Under the pieces are notes generated by a model. The model searched no databases. It had not been told where the DNA came from and was given only the letters and a program-made list of their open reading frames with translations. Shown here piece by piece: positions 23,692 to 31,356 of a stretch of 31,356 bases of DNA. Position numbers and translations under genes: made by a program. Location of the stretch: contig JAYRFV010000031.1 of the NCBI GenBank assembly GCA_041908165.1, positions 1 through 31,356 of the forward strand, given 5' to 3'. Each line of letters opens with the position of its first letter. Positions within the stretch are counted from its first letter, which is position 1. The stretch comes from JACQZU01 sp041908165. Its GTDB lineage: Bacteria; Acidobacteriota; Holophagae; Holophagales; Holophagaceae.

Positions 23692-25208
23692 GGGGCCTCC
23701 GGAAGCGTGATGGCGGTTGCAATGGAGGTTTCCACCGGCTGCCCCTGGGCATCCAGGGCCGGTCTGAAACGCAGCGCCAGGGCCATGTCCCGGACCGCCG
23801 TGGCGCAGTCCGTGGACACCGCGGTCAGCACCTTGCAGGACAGCACCCGGCCCTCGGTGGAAATCCGCAGGGACACGCTGGCGCGAAGGCCGGCGCAGCC
23901 CGCCCGGGCCGCGAAAGGCGGCTGGGCCTCCTCCAGTTGCGGGTAGCTGACCGGCCGCCGGGGCAGGGCCGCCGCAGGCGCCGGCCGGGGCTCCGCCGGC
24001 GGCCGTTCCGCAGGAGGGACGGGTCCGCCCGGAGTCCCGCCGGGTGGGGACTCCTTGGCGGAGGCGGCCCCCTCCACCGGGGGGACGGGACCGGGAAGCG
24101 CCGCTGCAGGCGGTGCCTTCCAGGCGCGGATCCCCAGCAGGGCGCCGCCCCCCGCCAGCAGTGCGGACAGGGCGCCCAGGGCGAGACGCCGGGGCGGCCA
24201 GCGCCTGTGCGCATGGACCAGGCTGGCGGTGGGATCATAGGATTTCCGGGCCAGCGGCACGGTCCCCCCCGGTCCCTCGGCCAGTGTCGCCGGTCCGAGG
24301 GCACGCCTCGGCGCCTGGAAGCGCAGGTGTCCGGACAGCGGCGTGGTCCAGGGAATGCCGGAGGCTTCGCAGGCGGACAGGAGCGCGACCCGCATGGCCT
24401 GCACATCCGGCCAGCGCTGATCGCGATCCCGCGCCAGGGCCCGCATGATGACCGCGGCCACGCCGGGATCCATCCCCGGCCGGTGCGCGAGGAGCGGCTC
24501 GGGCGGTTCCTTAAGCCGCAGCACGATGGTCTGCAGCATGCTGTCGGCGGTGAAGGGAAGCCGTCCGGCCAGCATCCGGTACAGGGTGATGCCCAGCGAA
24601 TACTGGTCGGCGCGGGCATCGACCGCCTCGCCGAGGGCCTGTTCCGGGGCGACATAGGCCGGCGTCCCGAGCATCTGGCCGGTGCGGGTCTTGAGGAGGT
24701 TCTCGCTGGTCTTGGCGATCCCGAAATCCGACAGGAACGGCCGCCCTTCGGGATTGATCAGGATGTTGGCCGGTTTGATGTCCCGGTGGACCACGCCGCG
24801 GGCGTGGCTGTAGGCGAGCGCGTCCAGCATCGGCGCCGCGAGTCCGGCCGCCATGCCCTCGTCGAAGGTCATGCCGCCTTCGATCAGCATGCCCAGGCTG
24901 GGCCCGTCCACCTGCTGCATGGAGTACCAGTGCAGCCCGCCGGCGTCGCCGAACGCGTAGACCTTCACGATCCTGGGATGGTCCAGGGAGGCGGAGATCT
25001 TGGCCTCGTGGGCGAACCGCTCGGCGCCGAACTCCCCCAGGTCCTCGCCCAGGACCTTCAGAGCCTCGATCCTTCCCAGGGTGAGGTTGCGGACCTCGAA
25101 GACGGAGCCGCCGCCACCCTGGCCGAGCAGGGTCAGGAACTGGTAGCGGTCGCCCAGCTGTTCCTGGACGCGAACGAGCAGGGTGTCGGACCAGGGGCCG
25201 CCGGCCAT
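23688..25208 (-). CDS. Transmembrane Ser/Thr protein kinase with TonB-like C-terminal domain
   Basis: The 506-residue protein has an N-terminal Hanks-type kinase domain (about 22-285): GQGGGGSVF, catalytic K51 in ALKVLG, HRDIKPANI with D143, SDFGIAK, and GTPAYVAPEQ. One membrane helix follows near 335-357 (LALGALSALLAGGGALLGI), then a Pro/Ala-rich spacer (about 365-420). The last 80 residues (SVSLRISTEGRVLSCKVL, then FRPALDAQGQPVETS) look like a TonB C-terminal domain placed outside the cytoplasm. This is an unusual fusion. PASTA or TPR sensors are more common. The ATG overlaps the upstream kinase stop by 1 nt, and the stop overlaps the OmpA-like ATG. Confidence 0.88.
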   Translation of the reverse strand: MAGGPWSDTLLVRVQEQLGDRYQFLTLLGQGGGGSVFEVRNLTLGRIEALKVLGEDLGEFGAERFAHEAKISASLDHPRIVKVYAFGDAGGLHWYSMQQVDGPSLGMLIEGGMTFDEGMAAGLAAPMLDALAYSHARGVVHRDIKPANILINPEGRPFLSDFGIAKTSENLLKTRTGQMLGTPAYVAPEQALGEAVDARADQYSLGITLYRMLAGRLPFTADSMLQTIVLRLKEPPEPLLAHRPGMDPGVAAVIMRALARDRDQRWPDVQAMRVALLSACEASGIPWTTPLSGHLRFQAPRRALGPATLAEGPGGTVPLARKSYDPTASLVHAHRRWPPRRLALGALSALLAGGGALLGIRAWKAPPAAALPGPVPPVEGAASAKESPPGGTPGGPVPPAERPPAEPRPAPAAALPRRPVSYPQLEEAQPPFAARAGCAGLRASVSLRISTEGRVLSCKVLTAVSTDCATAVRDMALALRFRPALDAQGQPVETSIATAITLPEAP

Positions 25209-26824
25209 CAGGGCGCGACCTGGAACGCGACCGTGAGGGTGAAGGTGCTGCCCTCCCCCGGGCGGCTCTGCAGGTCCAGGCGTCCTTCCATCAATTCCAC
25301 CAGCCGCCGGGCGATGGCAAGGCCGAGACCGGTCCCGCCGAACCGGCGGCTGGTCGAGTCCTCGGCCTGCGCGAAGGGTTCGAAGACCCGCAGGACCTGG
25401 GCCTCATCCATCCCCGGTCCGGTGTCCGCCACCTGGAATTCCACGGCAACCCTGGCCTCCCCGGCGGGATGCCCCGCGAGGGTCAGGCGGACCCAGCCGG
25501 CCCCGGTGAACTTGACCGCATTGCCGACCAGGTTGGTCAGCACCTGGCCCAGCCGCAGCGGGTCGCCGAGAAATCGCCGGGGCAGGCTGTCGTCCCAGGC
25601 GACTTCGAGGGAGATCCCCTTCTGCCGGGCCTGGGATTCAAACAGGCCGAGGACCGCCTCGACGACGTCCTTGAGGAGGAAGGGGGTGCATTCCAGCCGC
25701 ATCTTTCCGGACTCGGCCCTGGACAGGTCGAGCAGATCATCGAGCAGGCTCTTCAGGATCGAGGCCGAGGCCTCGATCTTCTCGACGTAGCCGCGGGCCC
25801 TTGGCGGCAGCTCCTCCAGCAGGGACAGCTCGACGAATCCGAGGAGGGCGCCCAGGGGGTTGCGGATCTCATGGCTCACCTGGGCCAGCAACTGGCTCTT
25901 GGCGAAGGTGGCGTCGGCCATGGACTGCAGCTGGCGCTCGCAGGCCTCCTTGCGGCGGATCTCGGCGCCGCGCCGCTCCAGCACCGCCTGCGCCGAAGCG
26001 AGGTTGCAGAAGGACACGGCCAGGCGCAGGTCGGTTTCGGTGAAGGGCCCGGTCCCCTCCTCCAGGCAGACCACCCCGAGGATCTCGCCCTCGAATTCGA
26101 GCGGGATGTTCATCATGGACAGGGTCGTGCTCTTGGCCCCCTGCGCATCCACCGAGGAGGCCTCCACCACCAGCGCTTCGTGGCGTTGCAGGGCTTCTGC
26201 CGCCGTGGCCGGGCTGAGCAGGCCGGCGGTGCGGCCGACGGCGTCCTGGGCGCAGCTGACGAGCGGCCGCAGCTGGCCCTGGCCATCAAGCAGCAGGACC
26301 GATCCGCGGCGCGCGCCGAAGAACTCCGACAGGCGGTCCAGCAGCAGGTTGAGCAGCCGCTCGGAAGGGCAGGCGCGGATCATTTCCAGGCTGAGCTCAT
26401 GGAGGATGCCCAGCAGCCTTGGCCAGCGCTCCGGAACGGCCGAGCCCCAGTCACCGGCCACCCGGGCGGCGGCCATCGGCAGGGCCACGGAAACCGATTC
26501 GGGGGTGCGTTCCAGGGCCGGCCCGCCCAGCGCCGGGGCCAGCTCCAGGCGGACCAGGACCTGCCCGATCAGGATGCTGTCCCCTCCGCCGATGGGGGTT
26601 GGACGGTTCAGCCGGCGGCCGTTGCGCAGGCAGCCGTGCCGCGAACCGAGGTCCTCGAGCAGGACCTCGCCGTCCTGGCGGAAAATCCTGGCGTGATGCC
26701 GCGATACGGCTGGATCGTCCAGGACGAGGTCGTTGTCCGGGGTGCGCCCGATCCGGAGTTCCGACCAGCCTTCGTCGAAACGGATAGGCGCCAGTCCATC
26801 GGCAAGGATCAGGATTGCGACCAT
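25208..26824 (-). CDS. FHA-GAF sensor histidine kinase
   Basis: The 538-residue cytoplasmic protein has an N-terminal FHA domain (about 22-95: RIGRTPDND, SRHHARI, LGSRHGCLRNG) that would bind phosphothreonine. A GAF-like domain (about 140-290), a coiled coil and a HisKA/HATPase core follow. H318 in VSHEIRNPLGAL is the phosphoacceptor. The ATPase motifs are NLVGNAVKF, DTGPGMDE, FEPFAQ and FGGTGLGLA. FHA beside a Ser/Thr kinase gene suggests that the kinase, or its targets, is read by this protein. No receiver domain or response regulator is present. The start is the ATG at 26824 (MVAILILAD); a longer upstream frame is spurious. It is the first gene of the signalling operon and diverges from the debranching enzyme. 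Confidence 0.9.
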   Translation of the reverse strand: MVAILILADGLAPIRFDEGWSELRIGRTPDNDLVLDDPAVSRHHARIFRQDGEVLLEDLGSRHGCLRNGRRLNRPTPIGGGDSILIGQVLVRLELAPALGGPALERTPESVSVALPMAAARVAGDWGSAVPERWPRLLGILHELSLEMIRACPSERLLNLLLDRLSEFFGARRGSVLLLDGQGQLRPLVSCAQDAVGRTAGLLSPATAAEALQRHEALVVEASSVDAQGAKSTTLSMMNIPLEFEGEILGVVCLEEGTGPFTETDLRLAVSFCNLASAQAVLERRGAEIRRKEACERQLQSMADATFAKSQLLAQVSHEIRNPLGALLGFVELSLLEELPPRARGYVEKIEASASILKSLLDDLLDLSRAESGKMRLECTPFLLKDVVEAVLGLFESQARQKGISLEVAWDDSLPRRFLGDPLRLGQVLTNLVGNAVKFTGAGWVRLTLAGHPAGEARVAVEFQVADTGPGMDEAQVLRVFEPFAQAEDSTSRRFGGTGLGLAIARRLVELMEGRLDLQSRPGEGSTFTLTVAFQVAP

Positions 26825-26943
26825 GGAGGGACTCGCGGCGAGGATTCCATTCTCGCCTATCCCGTGGGAGCGTGCCTGCCTATCGTCGCCCGGGCCAGCC
26901 ACCGGGGCGGGGCGCGCCAGGGCCGAAAGCCCGGGGGGCGGGG

Positions 26944-26949
26944 TACGAT
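26944..26949 (+). promoter_or_regulatory. -10 hexamer of the leaderless debranching enzyme gene
   Basis: TACGAT ends 7 nt before the ATG at 26957. Another in-frame ATG at 26948 overlaps the hexamer, so if this -10 is used the start must be at 26957. Confidence 0.45.
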
Positions 26950-26956
26950 GAGCCCT

Positions 26957-29900
26957 ATGCGGCCCGTGATGTCCCCTTCGCCCGGCGAGCAGGTCCTGCG
27001 CTACGTGGGCGACCGGCTGTCGGTGCGGCTGGAGCTGCCGGAGGCGGCGGCGGGCTGGCGCGCCTTCCTGCGCACCAACCTGACCCGGGCCGGCGAGGCG
27101 CGGGCGGAGACCCTCGCCCTGGCGGGCCTGCCCGGCGCCGAGCCGGCCTTCGCCGGGGCCTCCTGGCGGGACATCCCGCTGCAGCCGGGGGCGCAGGGCT
27201 GGGGCCTGGACCTGGCGCTCACCGAGGTCGGCCACTTCCGCGCCAAGGCCTACGCCGTGGACCCCGAGGGCCGCCAGCACTGGCCGGAGGGTTCGGACCT
27301 GGGGATCTCCGTGCACCCCGACCGGCTGCGCACCGGCAACGCCATCTACTGCGCCTTCCCGCGCCTGTTCGGCACCGGCAAGGAGCGCGAGCGCACCGGG
27401 CCGGGGCTGCTGGCGGAGGCGGTGCAGGCGCTGGACGCCAAGGGCTACACGGTGATCCCGCCCTCCGGCACCTTGCGTGACCTGACCCGGGTCCTGCCGC
27501 ACATCCTCGAATCCACCGGCTGCCGCATCCTGCACCTGCTGCCGATCGGCCCCACGCCCACCGTGTACGCGCGCATGGGCCGCTTCGGCAGCCCCTACGC
27601 CCAGCTCGACCTCACCCAGATCGACCCGGCGCTGGTCGAATTCGACCGCGCCGCCCCCGCCGAGGACCAGTTCCGCGAACTGGCCTGCGCCGTCCACGGC
27701 GGGGGCGGCAGCCTGTTCCTGGACATTGTCGTCAACCACACCGGCTGGGGCTCGCGGCTGATGTCCGAGCACCCCGAATGGTTCAGGCGCGAGCCGGACG
27801 GCGCCATCCACAGCCCCGGCGCCTGGGGCAACACCTGGGCCGACCTGGCTGAACTGGAGCCGTCCTTCCCGGCGCTATGGGAGCGGGTCGCCGAGGCGCT
27901 GCTCGTCTGGTGCCGGCGCGGCGTCGACGGCTTCCGCTGCGACGCCGGCTACATGGTGCCGCTGCCGGTGTGGCGCACCATCATCGCCAAGGTCCGCCAG
28001 GAATTCCCGGAGACGGTGTTCCTGCTGGAGGGGCTGGGTGGCGCCTGGGAGGCCACCGAGGCGCTGCTGGCCGAGGGCGGCATGCAGTGGGCCTACTCCG
28101 AGCTGTTCCAGAACCACACCCCGCAGGAGGTCAGCGGCTATCTGGACCACGCCCTGGCGATGGGCCCGCGGTTCGGGCCGCTGGTGCACTACAGCGAGAC
28201 CCACGACAATGCCCGCCTCGCCGCCCGCGGCGCACCCTGGTCGCTGCTGCGCAACCGGCTCTGCGCCCTGGCCAGCCAGAGCGGCGCCTGGGGCTTCACC
28301 TGCGGGGTCGAATGGCTGGCCGCCGAGAAGATCGACGTGCACGGGGCCACCGGCCTGCGCTGGGGGCAGGCGCCCAACCTGCTGCGCGAGCTGGCCCAGC
28401 TCAACGCCCTGCTGCTGGACCACCCGGCCTTCTTCGACGGCGCCCGGCTGACCCGCCTCAGCGGCACCACCAGCTGGGTGCTGGCACTGCTGCGGGAGAG
28501 CGCCGAGGGGCTCGACCGCTGCCTGGTGCTGGTCAACCTGGACCCGCTCAAGGACCGGCCGCTGGAGTTGGACGCCGAGGGCACCGCCCTGGCCCGGGCC
28601 AGGGCGGTGGACCTGCTCGGCCAGGGCCTGCCGGAGTGGGGCTTCGACGGCGAGGGCCAGCCGCGGCTGGTGCTGGGTCCCGGGCGCAGCTACGTGCTGG
28701 CCGAGGGGCGCGCGCCCCGCGGGCTCGGCGGCGAGGCCTACCGCCGGGCCCGCGCCCAGGCGGCCTGGGCCCTGCAGGCACTGGCGGCGGTGCTGCCGGC
28801 GGAGCAGTTGGGCCCCGCTTCCTGGCGGGCCCTGGCCGACCGGGTCGCGGCCTCCCCCTTCGCCTTCCTGGCCGCGCTGCCGCAGCTGGCGCCGGAGGAG
28901 GCCCGCGCCGACCTGGAGCAGGCCCTAGTCCGGGCCGCCGGCCGCAGCGCCGGCGCCTACCCGGCGGTGCTGCGCTGGGGCCGCGCCGACGCCAGCCGGG
29001 TCACGCCGGTGCCGGCCGGCCACTGGCTGCTGGTGGAGGATCCTGGCCCCTTCACCCTGCACGTGGCCGAGGGCGAACCGGCGCACCTGCGCGGGATCGC
29101 CGTGGACGGCGGCTACGTTGCGGCGCTGCCGCCCTCCGGCCGGTCCGGCGAGCTGACCCTGGACCTGGAGCCGGACCGCGAAGGCGGGCGGCGGCTGCGG
29201 GCCCGGCTGGTCCGGCTGCCGGCGGTCCCCGACGAGGGGGTGGCGGCCGAGGGCCTGGCCCTGCTGACCAACGGCCGCGGCGGCTATGCCCGGATCCACG
29301 CCGACCTCGGCCGCATCGCCAGCAAGTACGATGCGCTGCTCGCCGCCAACCTGCACCCGGACCGGCCCTGCGACCGCCACGTGCTGGTCAAGCGGCTGCG
29401 CGCCTGGGCCATCGCCGACGGCTTCCTCACCGCCCTCGACGGCGCCAACCTGGTGGCCTTCCAGGGCGGCCCGCCGGCCACCTGGCGCTGGTCGGTGAAC
29501 GCCGGCGATGGCCGCAGCGTGGCGCTGGAGCTGGGGGCGGCGATGCTGCCCGGACGCAACGAGGTGCAGCTGCGCTTCCACCGTCCGCCCGGGCCGGCCG
29601 GCCACCTGCCGGCGGAGCTGCGGCTGACCCTGCGGCTGGACCTGGAGGACCGCGGCTTCCACGCCGAGACCACGGCGGATGCGGGGCTGGACGCGCACTT
29701 CCAGGCCAGCCTGGACGCCGAACCCGGCGGCTTCCGCTTCGCTCCGGCGGCGGACCGGGTGCTGCGGGCGGCGGTGGACCGCGGCGTCTTCCACCCCGAG
29801 CCCGAGTGGGCGCGGGGCATCCCCCATCCGCAGGAGGGCGGGCGCGGCCAGCGTGACCGCGGCGACGCCTGGAGCCCGGGCTGGTTCGAGGCGGTGCTGG

Positions 29901-31180
29901 GCGAAGGCGAGGGCCTGACCCTGGCGCTCGGCTGCGAGGCGGAGCTGCGGCCGCCGCTGCCGCTGGACCCGGCGCCGCCGCGGGCGGACCTGGGCGAGGC
30001 GCTGCGCGCCGCCCTGCCGGCCTTCCTGGCCCGCCGCGGCGAGGGCCGCACGGTGATCGCCGGCTATCCCTGGTTCCTGGACTGGGGCCGCGACACCCTG
30101 ATCGCCTGCCGCGGGCTGCTGGCCGGCGGCTTCCACGGCGAGGCCGCGGAGATCCTGCGCACCTTCGCCGCGCTGATCGACGGCGGCACCCTGCCCAACA
30201 CGCTCAATGCCGAGGACACCGGCAACCGCGACACCAGCGACGCCCCGCTGTGGTTCGCCCTGGCCTGCGAGGAGGCGGCGCAGGCGCTGGGCCCGGCCTT
30301 CCTCGGCCCGGAACTGCGGGCGGGCCTGCGCGGCATCGCCGAGGGCTACCTGGGCGGCACCCCCAACGGCATCCGCGTCGATCCGGACTCGGGCCTGGTG
30401 TGGAGCCCGGCGCACTTCACCTGGATGGACACCAACCACCCCGCCGGCAGTCCCCGGGAGGGCTACCCGATCGAGCTGCAGGCGCTGTGGATCCGGCTGC
30501 TGCGGCGGCTCGCCGGGCTGGAGGGCGGGGGCCCCTGGGCGGCCCTGGCGGCGCGCGCCGAGGCCAGCCTGGAACGCTACTGGGACGAGGCGCGCGGCTG
30601 GTGCAGCGACACCCTGCACGGCCCGGCCGGCACCGCCGCGGCGGCCGCCACGGCCGACGACCACCTGCGTCCCAACCAGCTGTTCGCCGTCGCCCTGGGC
30701 TGCTTCGCCGGGGACCGGGCGCGGCGGATCGTCGCCGCCTGCGCCCGCCACCTGCTGGTGCCCGGCGCCCTGCGCAGCCTGGCGCCGCTGCCGGTGGCGC
30801 ACCCGCTGCCGGTGCACGGGCCCTGGGGCCAGGCCCTCAACGACCCGCTGCGCCCCTACTGGCCGCGCTACGAAGGCGACGAGGACAGCCGCCGCAAGCC
30901 CGCCTACCACAACGGCACCGCCTGGGTGTGGCTGCTGCCGGTGTTCTGCGAGGCCCTGGCCGCGGCCTGGCCCGGCGACCCCGCCGCCCGCGCCGCCGCC
31001 CGCGCCTACCTCGGCACCGTCGCCCCGCTCCTGGACACCGGCTGCCGCGGCCAGCTGCCCGAACTCCTCGACGGCGACGCCCCGCACACCCCCCGCGGCT
31101 GCGACGCCCAGGCCTGGAGCGCCAGCGAAGCCCTGCGCGTCTGGAACCAGCTCACCAGCCGGACCCCGGAACCCACATGA
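26957..31180 (+). CDS. Bifunctional glycogen debranching enzyme, GH13-like transferase plus GH133 glucosidase
   Basis: The 1,407-residue protein has two catalytic modules like eukaryotic AGL. The N-terminal half is an alpha-amylase-like (GH13_25 type) 4-alpha-glucanotransferase: DIVVNHTGWG, nucleophile D329 in VDGFRCDAGY, acid/base E358 in FLLEGLGG, and D417 in SETHDN. The C-terminal module (from about 1,020) is an amylo-1,6-glucosidase of GH133 type, with GYPWFLDWGRDTLIACRG (D1042, D1046) and LNAEDTGNRDTSDAPLWF. Together they would move a maltosyl or maltotriosyl stub and cut the remaining alpha-1,6 glucose, degrading glycogen built by GlgC and GlgA. This differs from the single-domain GlgX usual in bacteria. 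The start at 26957 follows TACGAT by 7 nt. No bacterial regulator is adjacent except the divergent signalling operon. Confidence 0.92.
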   Translation: MRPVMSPSPGEQVLRYVGDRLSVRLELPEAAAGWRAFLRTNLTRAGEARAETLALAGLPGAEPAFAGASWRDIPLQPGAQGWGLDLALTEVGHFRAKAYAVDPEGRQHWPEGSDLGISVHPDRLRTGNAIYCAFPRLFGTGKERERTGPGLLAEAVQALDAKGYTVIPPSGTLRDLTRVLPHILESTGCRILHLLPIGPTPTVYARMGRFGSPYAQLDLTQIDPALVEFDRAAPAEDQFRELACAVHGGGGSLFLDIVVNHTGWGSRLMSEHPEWFRREPDGAIHSPGAWGNTWADLAELEPSFPALWERVAEALLVWCRRGVDGFRCDAGYMVPLPVWRTIIAKVRQEFPETVFLLEGLGGAWEATEALLAEGGMQWAYSELFQNHTPQEVSGYLDHALAMGPRFGPLVHYSETHDNARLAARGAPWSLLRNRLCALASQSGAWGFTCGVEWLAAEKIDVHGATGLRWGQAPNLLRELAQLNALLLDHPAFFDGARLTRLSGTTSWVLALLRESAEGLDRCLVLVNLDPLKDRPLELDAEGTALARARAVDLLGQGLPEWGFDGEGQPRLVLGPGRSYVLAEGRAPRGLGGEAYRRARAQAAWALQALAAVLPAEQLGPASWRALADRVAASPFAFLAALPQLAPEEARADLEQALVRAAGRSAGAYPAVLRWGRADASRVTPVPAGHWLLVEDPGPFTLHVAEGEPAHLRGIAVDGGYVAALPPSGRSGELTLDLEPDREGGRRLRARLVRLPAVPDEGVAAEGLALLTNGRGGYARIHADLGRIASKYDALLAANLHPDRPCDRHVLVKRLRAWAIADGFLTALDGANLVAFQGGPPATWRWSVNAGDGRSVALELGAAMLPGRNEVQLRFHRPPGPAGHLPAELRLTLRLDLEDRGFHAETTADAGLDAHFQASLDAEPGGFRFAPAADRVLRAAVDRGVFHPEPEWARGIPHPQEGGRGQRDRGDAWSPGWFEAVLGEGEGLTLALGCEAELRPPLPLDPAPPRADLGEALRAALPAFLARRGEGRTVIAGYPWFLDWGRDTLIACRGLLAGGFHGEAAEILRTFAALIDGGTLPNTLNAEDTGNRDTSDAPLWFALACEEAAQALGPAFLGPELRAGLRGIAEGYLGGTPNGIRVDPDSGLVWSPAHFTWMDTNHPAGSPREGYPIELQALWIRLLRRLAGLEGGGPWAALAARAEASLERYWDEARGWCSDTLHGPAGTAAAAATADDHLRPNQLFAVALGCFAGDRARRIVAACARHLLVPGALRSLAPLPVAHPLPVHGPWGQALNDPLRPYWPRYEGDEDSRRKPAYHNGTAWVWLLPVFCEALAAAWPGDPAARAAARAYLGTVAPLLDTGCRGQLPELLDGDAPHTPRGCDAQAWSASEALRVWNQLTSRTPEPT

Positions 31181-31197
31181 CCCACCGATCCGGATGC

Positions 31198-31203
31198 TAC
31201 AAT
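31198..31203 (+). promoter_or_regulatory. Isolated TACAAT, possible -10 pointing out of the window
   Basis: TACAAT lies 18 nt after the debranching enzyme stop in sequence where GC falls. No start codon follows at leaderless spacing and no clear -35 is seen. It could drive something beyond the window end. Confidence 0.25.
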
Positions 31204-31280
31204 GGGCAACCCCTGCACCCCCACCCATCCGCCTTCCACCGGTCTGCCTTTGCTTTTCATAGCCCTACGGTCTTTTCAAC

Positions 31281-31354
31281 ACTTAACACTCCCCAAAACC
31301 TGATTAGGCGAACTCACCCCCCACCCCCCGAGTTCGTCTAATTCAAAGTTAGGT
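31281..31354. repeat. attC-like recombination site at the window end
   Basis: ACTTAAC (31281-31287) fits the integron R'' consensus RYYYAAC and GTTAGGT (31348-31354) fits the R' consensus GTTRRRY. Between them is a 13-bp stem (31303-31315 with 31330-31342, one G-T pair) and a 14-nt C-rich loop; the 3' half CTAATTCAAAGTTAGGTGC resembles known attC 3' halves. The 74-bp span is within the usual attC range. Against it, the unpaired spacer is asymmetric (15 nt versus 5 nt) and no integrase or cassette is visible. The remaining 31,181-31,280 has no gene. Confidence 0.4.
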
Positions 31355-31356
31355 GC

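Noticed and set aside
25469..26956. A 496-codon upstream extension of the debranching enzyme frame
   Set aside because: It is antisense to the well-supported FHA-GAF histidine kinase and has the Gln/Gly/Arg-rich composition typical of shadow frames in high-GC DNA.
31303..31342. A simple rho-independent terminator for the debranching enzyme gene
   Set aside because: The stem has no T-run on either side and lies about 120 nt after the stop. Kept instead as part of the attC-like call, although a structural 3' end is not excluded.
1..31356. CRISPR arrays, tRNA or rRNA genes, transposases, prophage genes
   Set aside because: No regularly spaced repeats, cloverleaf-like arms ending in CCA, rRNA segments or transposase/phage motifs were seen in the intergenic regions or translated frames. 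A dedicated search could still find a divergent one.

Overview
The window is about three-quarters G+C by eye and densely coded on both strands, with a few short AT-rich islands at about 9,411-9,450, 21,502-21,730 and 31,230-31,356. I count 23 protein genes, one of them a 3' fragment, and no tRNA, rRNA or CRISPR array. Signalling genes of mixed type, HD-GYP output, a TonB-like domain on a Ser/Thr kinase and the base composition suggest a high-GC Gram-negative soil or sediment bacterium. My best guess is Acidobacteriota (Holophagae-like); Myxococcota is an alternative. This placement is weak inference. An unusual number of genes start 6-8 nt after a TANNNT-like hexamer with no Shine-Dalgarno, which suggests that leaderless transcripts are common.

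Layout. 1-4,498: a gene tail, an MFS exporter (-), a TPR-like helical protein (+) and an exported tandem rhodanese (-). 4,585-8,774: an acyl-CoA carboxylase carboxyltransferase subunit, an ABC-2 ATPase/permease pair and an ICMT-like membrane methyltransferase, all (+) and tightly packed. 8,784-9,415: an RHH antitoxin/MazF-type toxin pair (-). 9,491-11,261: an exported protein with three Ig-like repeats and a SPOR-like end, then a DinB-family protein with a terminator. 11,433-14,841 (-): a membrane histidine kinase followed by MurJ. 14,969-17,475 (+): an ECF cobalt/nickel importer (CbiMN-type S component, CbiQ, CbiO). 17,592-21,501 (+): glycogen synthesis genes glgC and glgA followed by a compact glucose-6-phosphate isomerase. 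21,502-21,730: an AT-rich inverted pair of repeats. 21,731-26,824 (-): a signalling operon (FHA-GAF histidine kinase, Ser/Thr kinase-TonB fusion, OmpA-like lipoprotein, HD-GYP protein). 26,957-31,180 (+): a two-domain, eukaryote-type glycogen debranching enzyme. 31,181-31,356: lower-GC sequence ending in a structure that resembles an integron attC site.

How the genes fit together. GlgC, GlgA, Pgi and the debranching enzyme cover glucose-phosphate interconversion, glycogen synthesis and breakdown, with the envelope-signalling operon lying between synthesis and breakdown. Whether that operon regulates storage is unknown. The strongest candidates for something new are the coupled signalling operon with its kinase-TonB fusion, the attC-like end of the window, the inverted repeat pair, and the shared divergent -10 region at 4,554-4,563.
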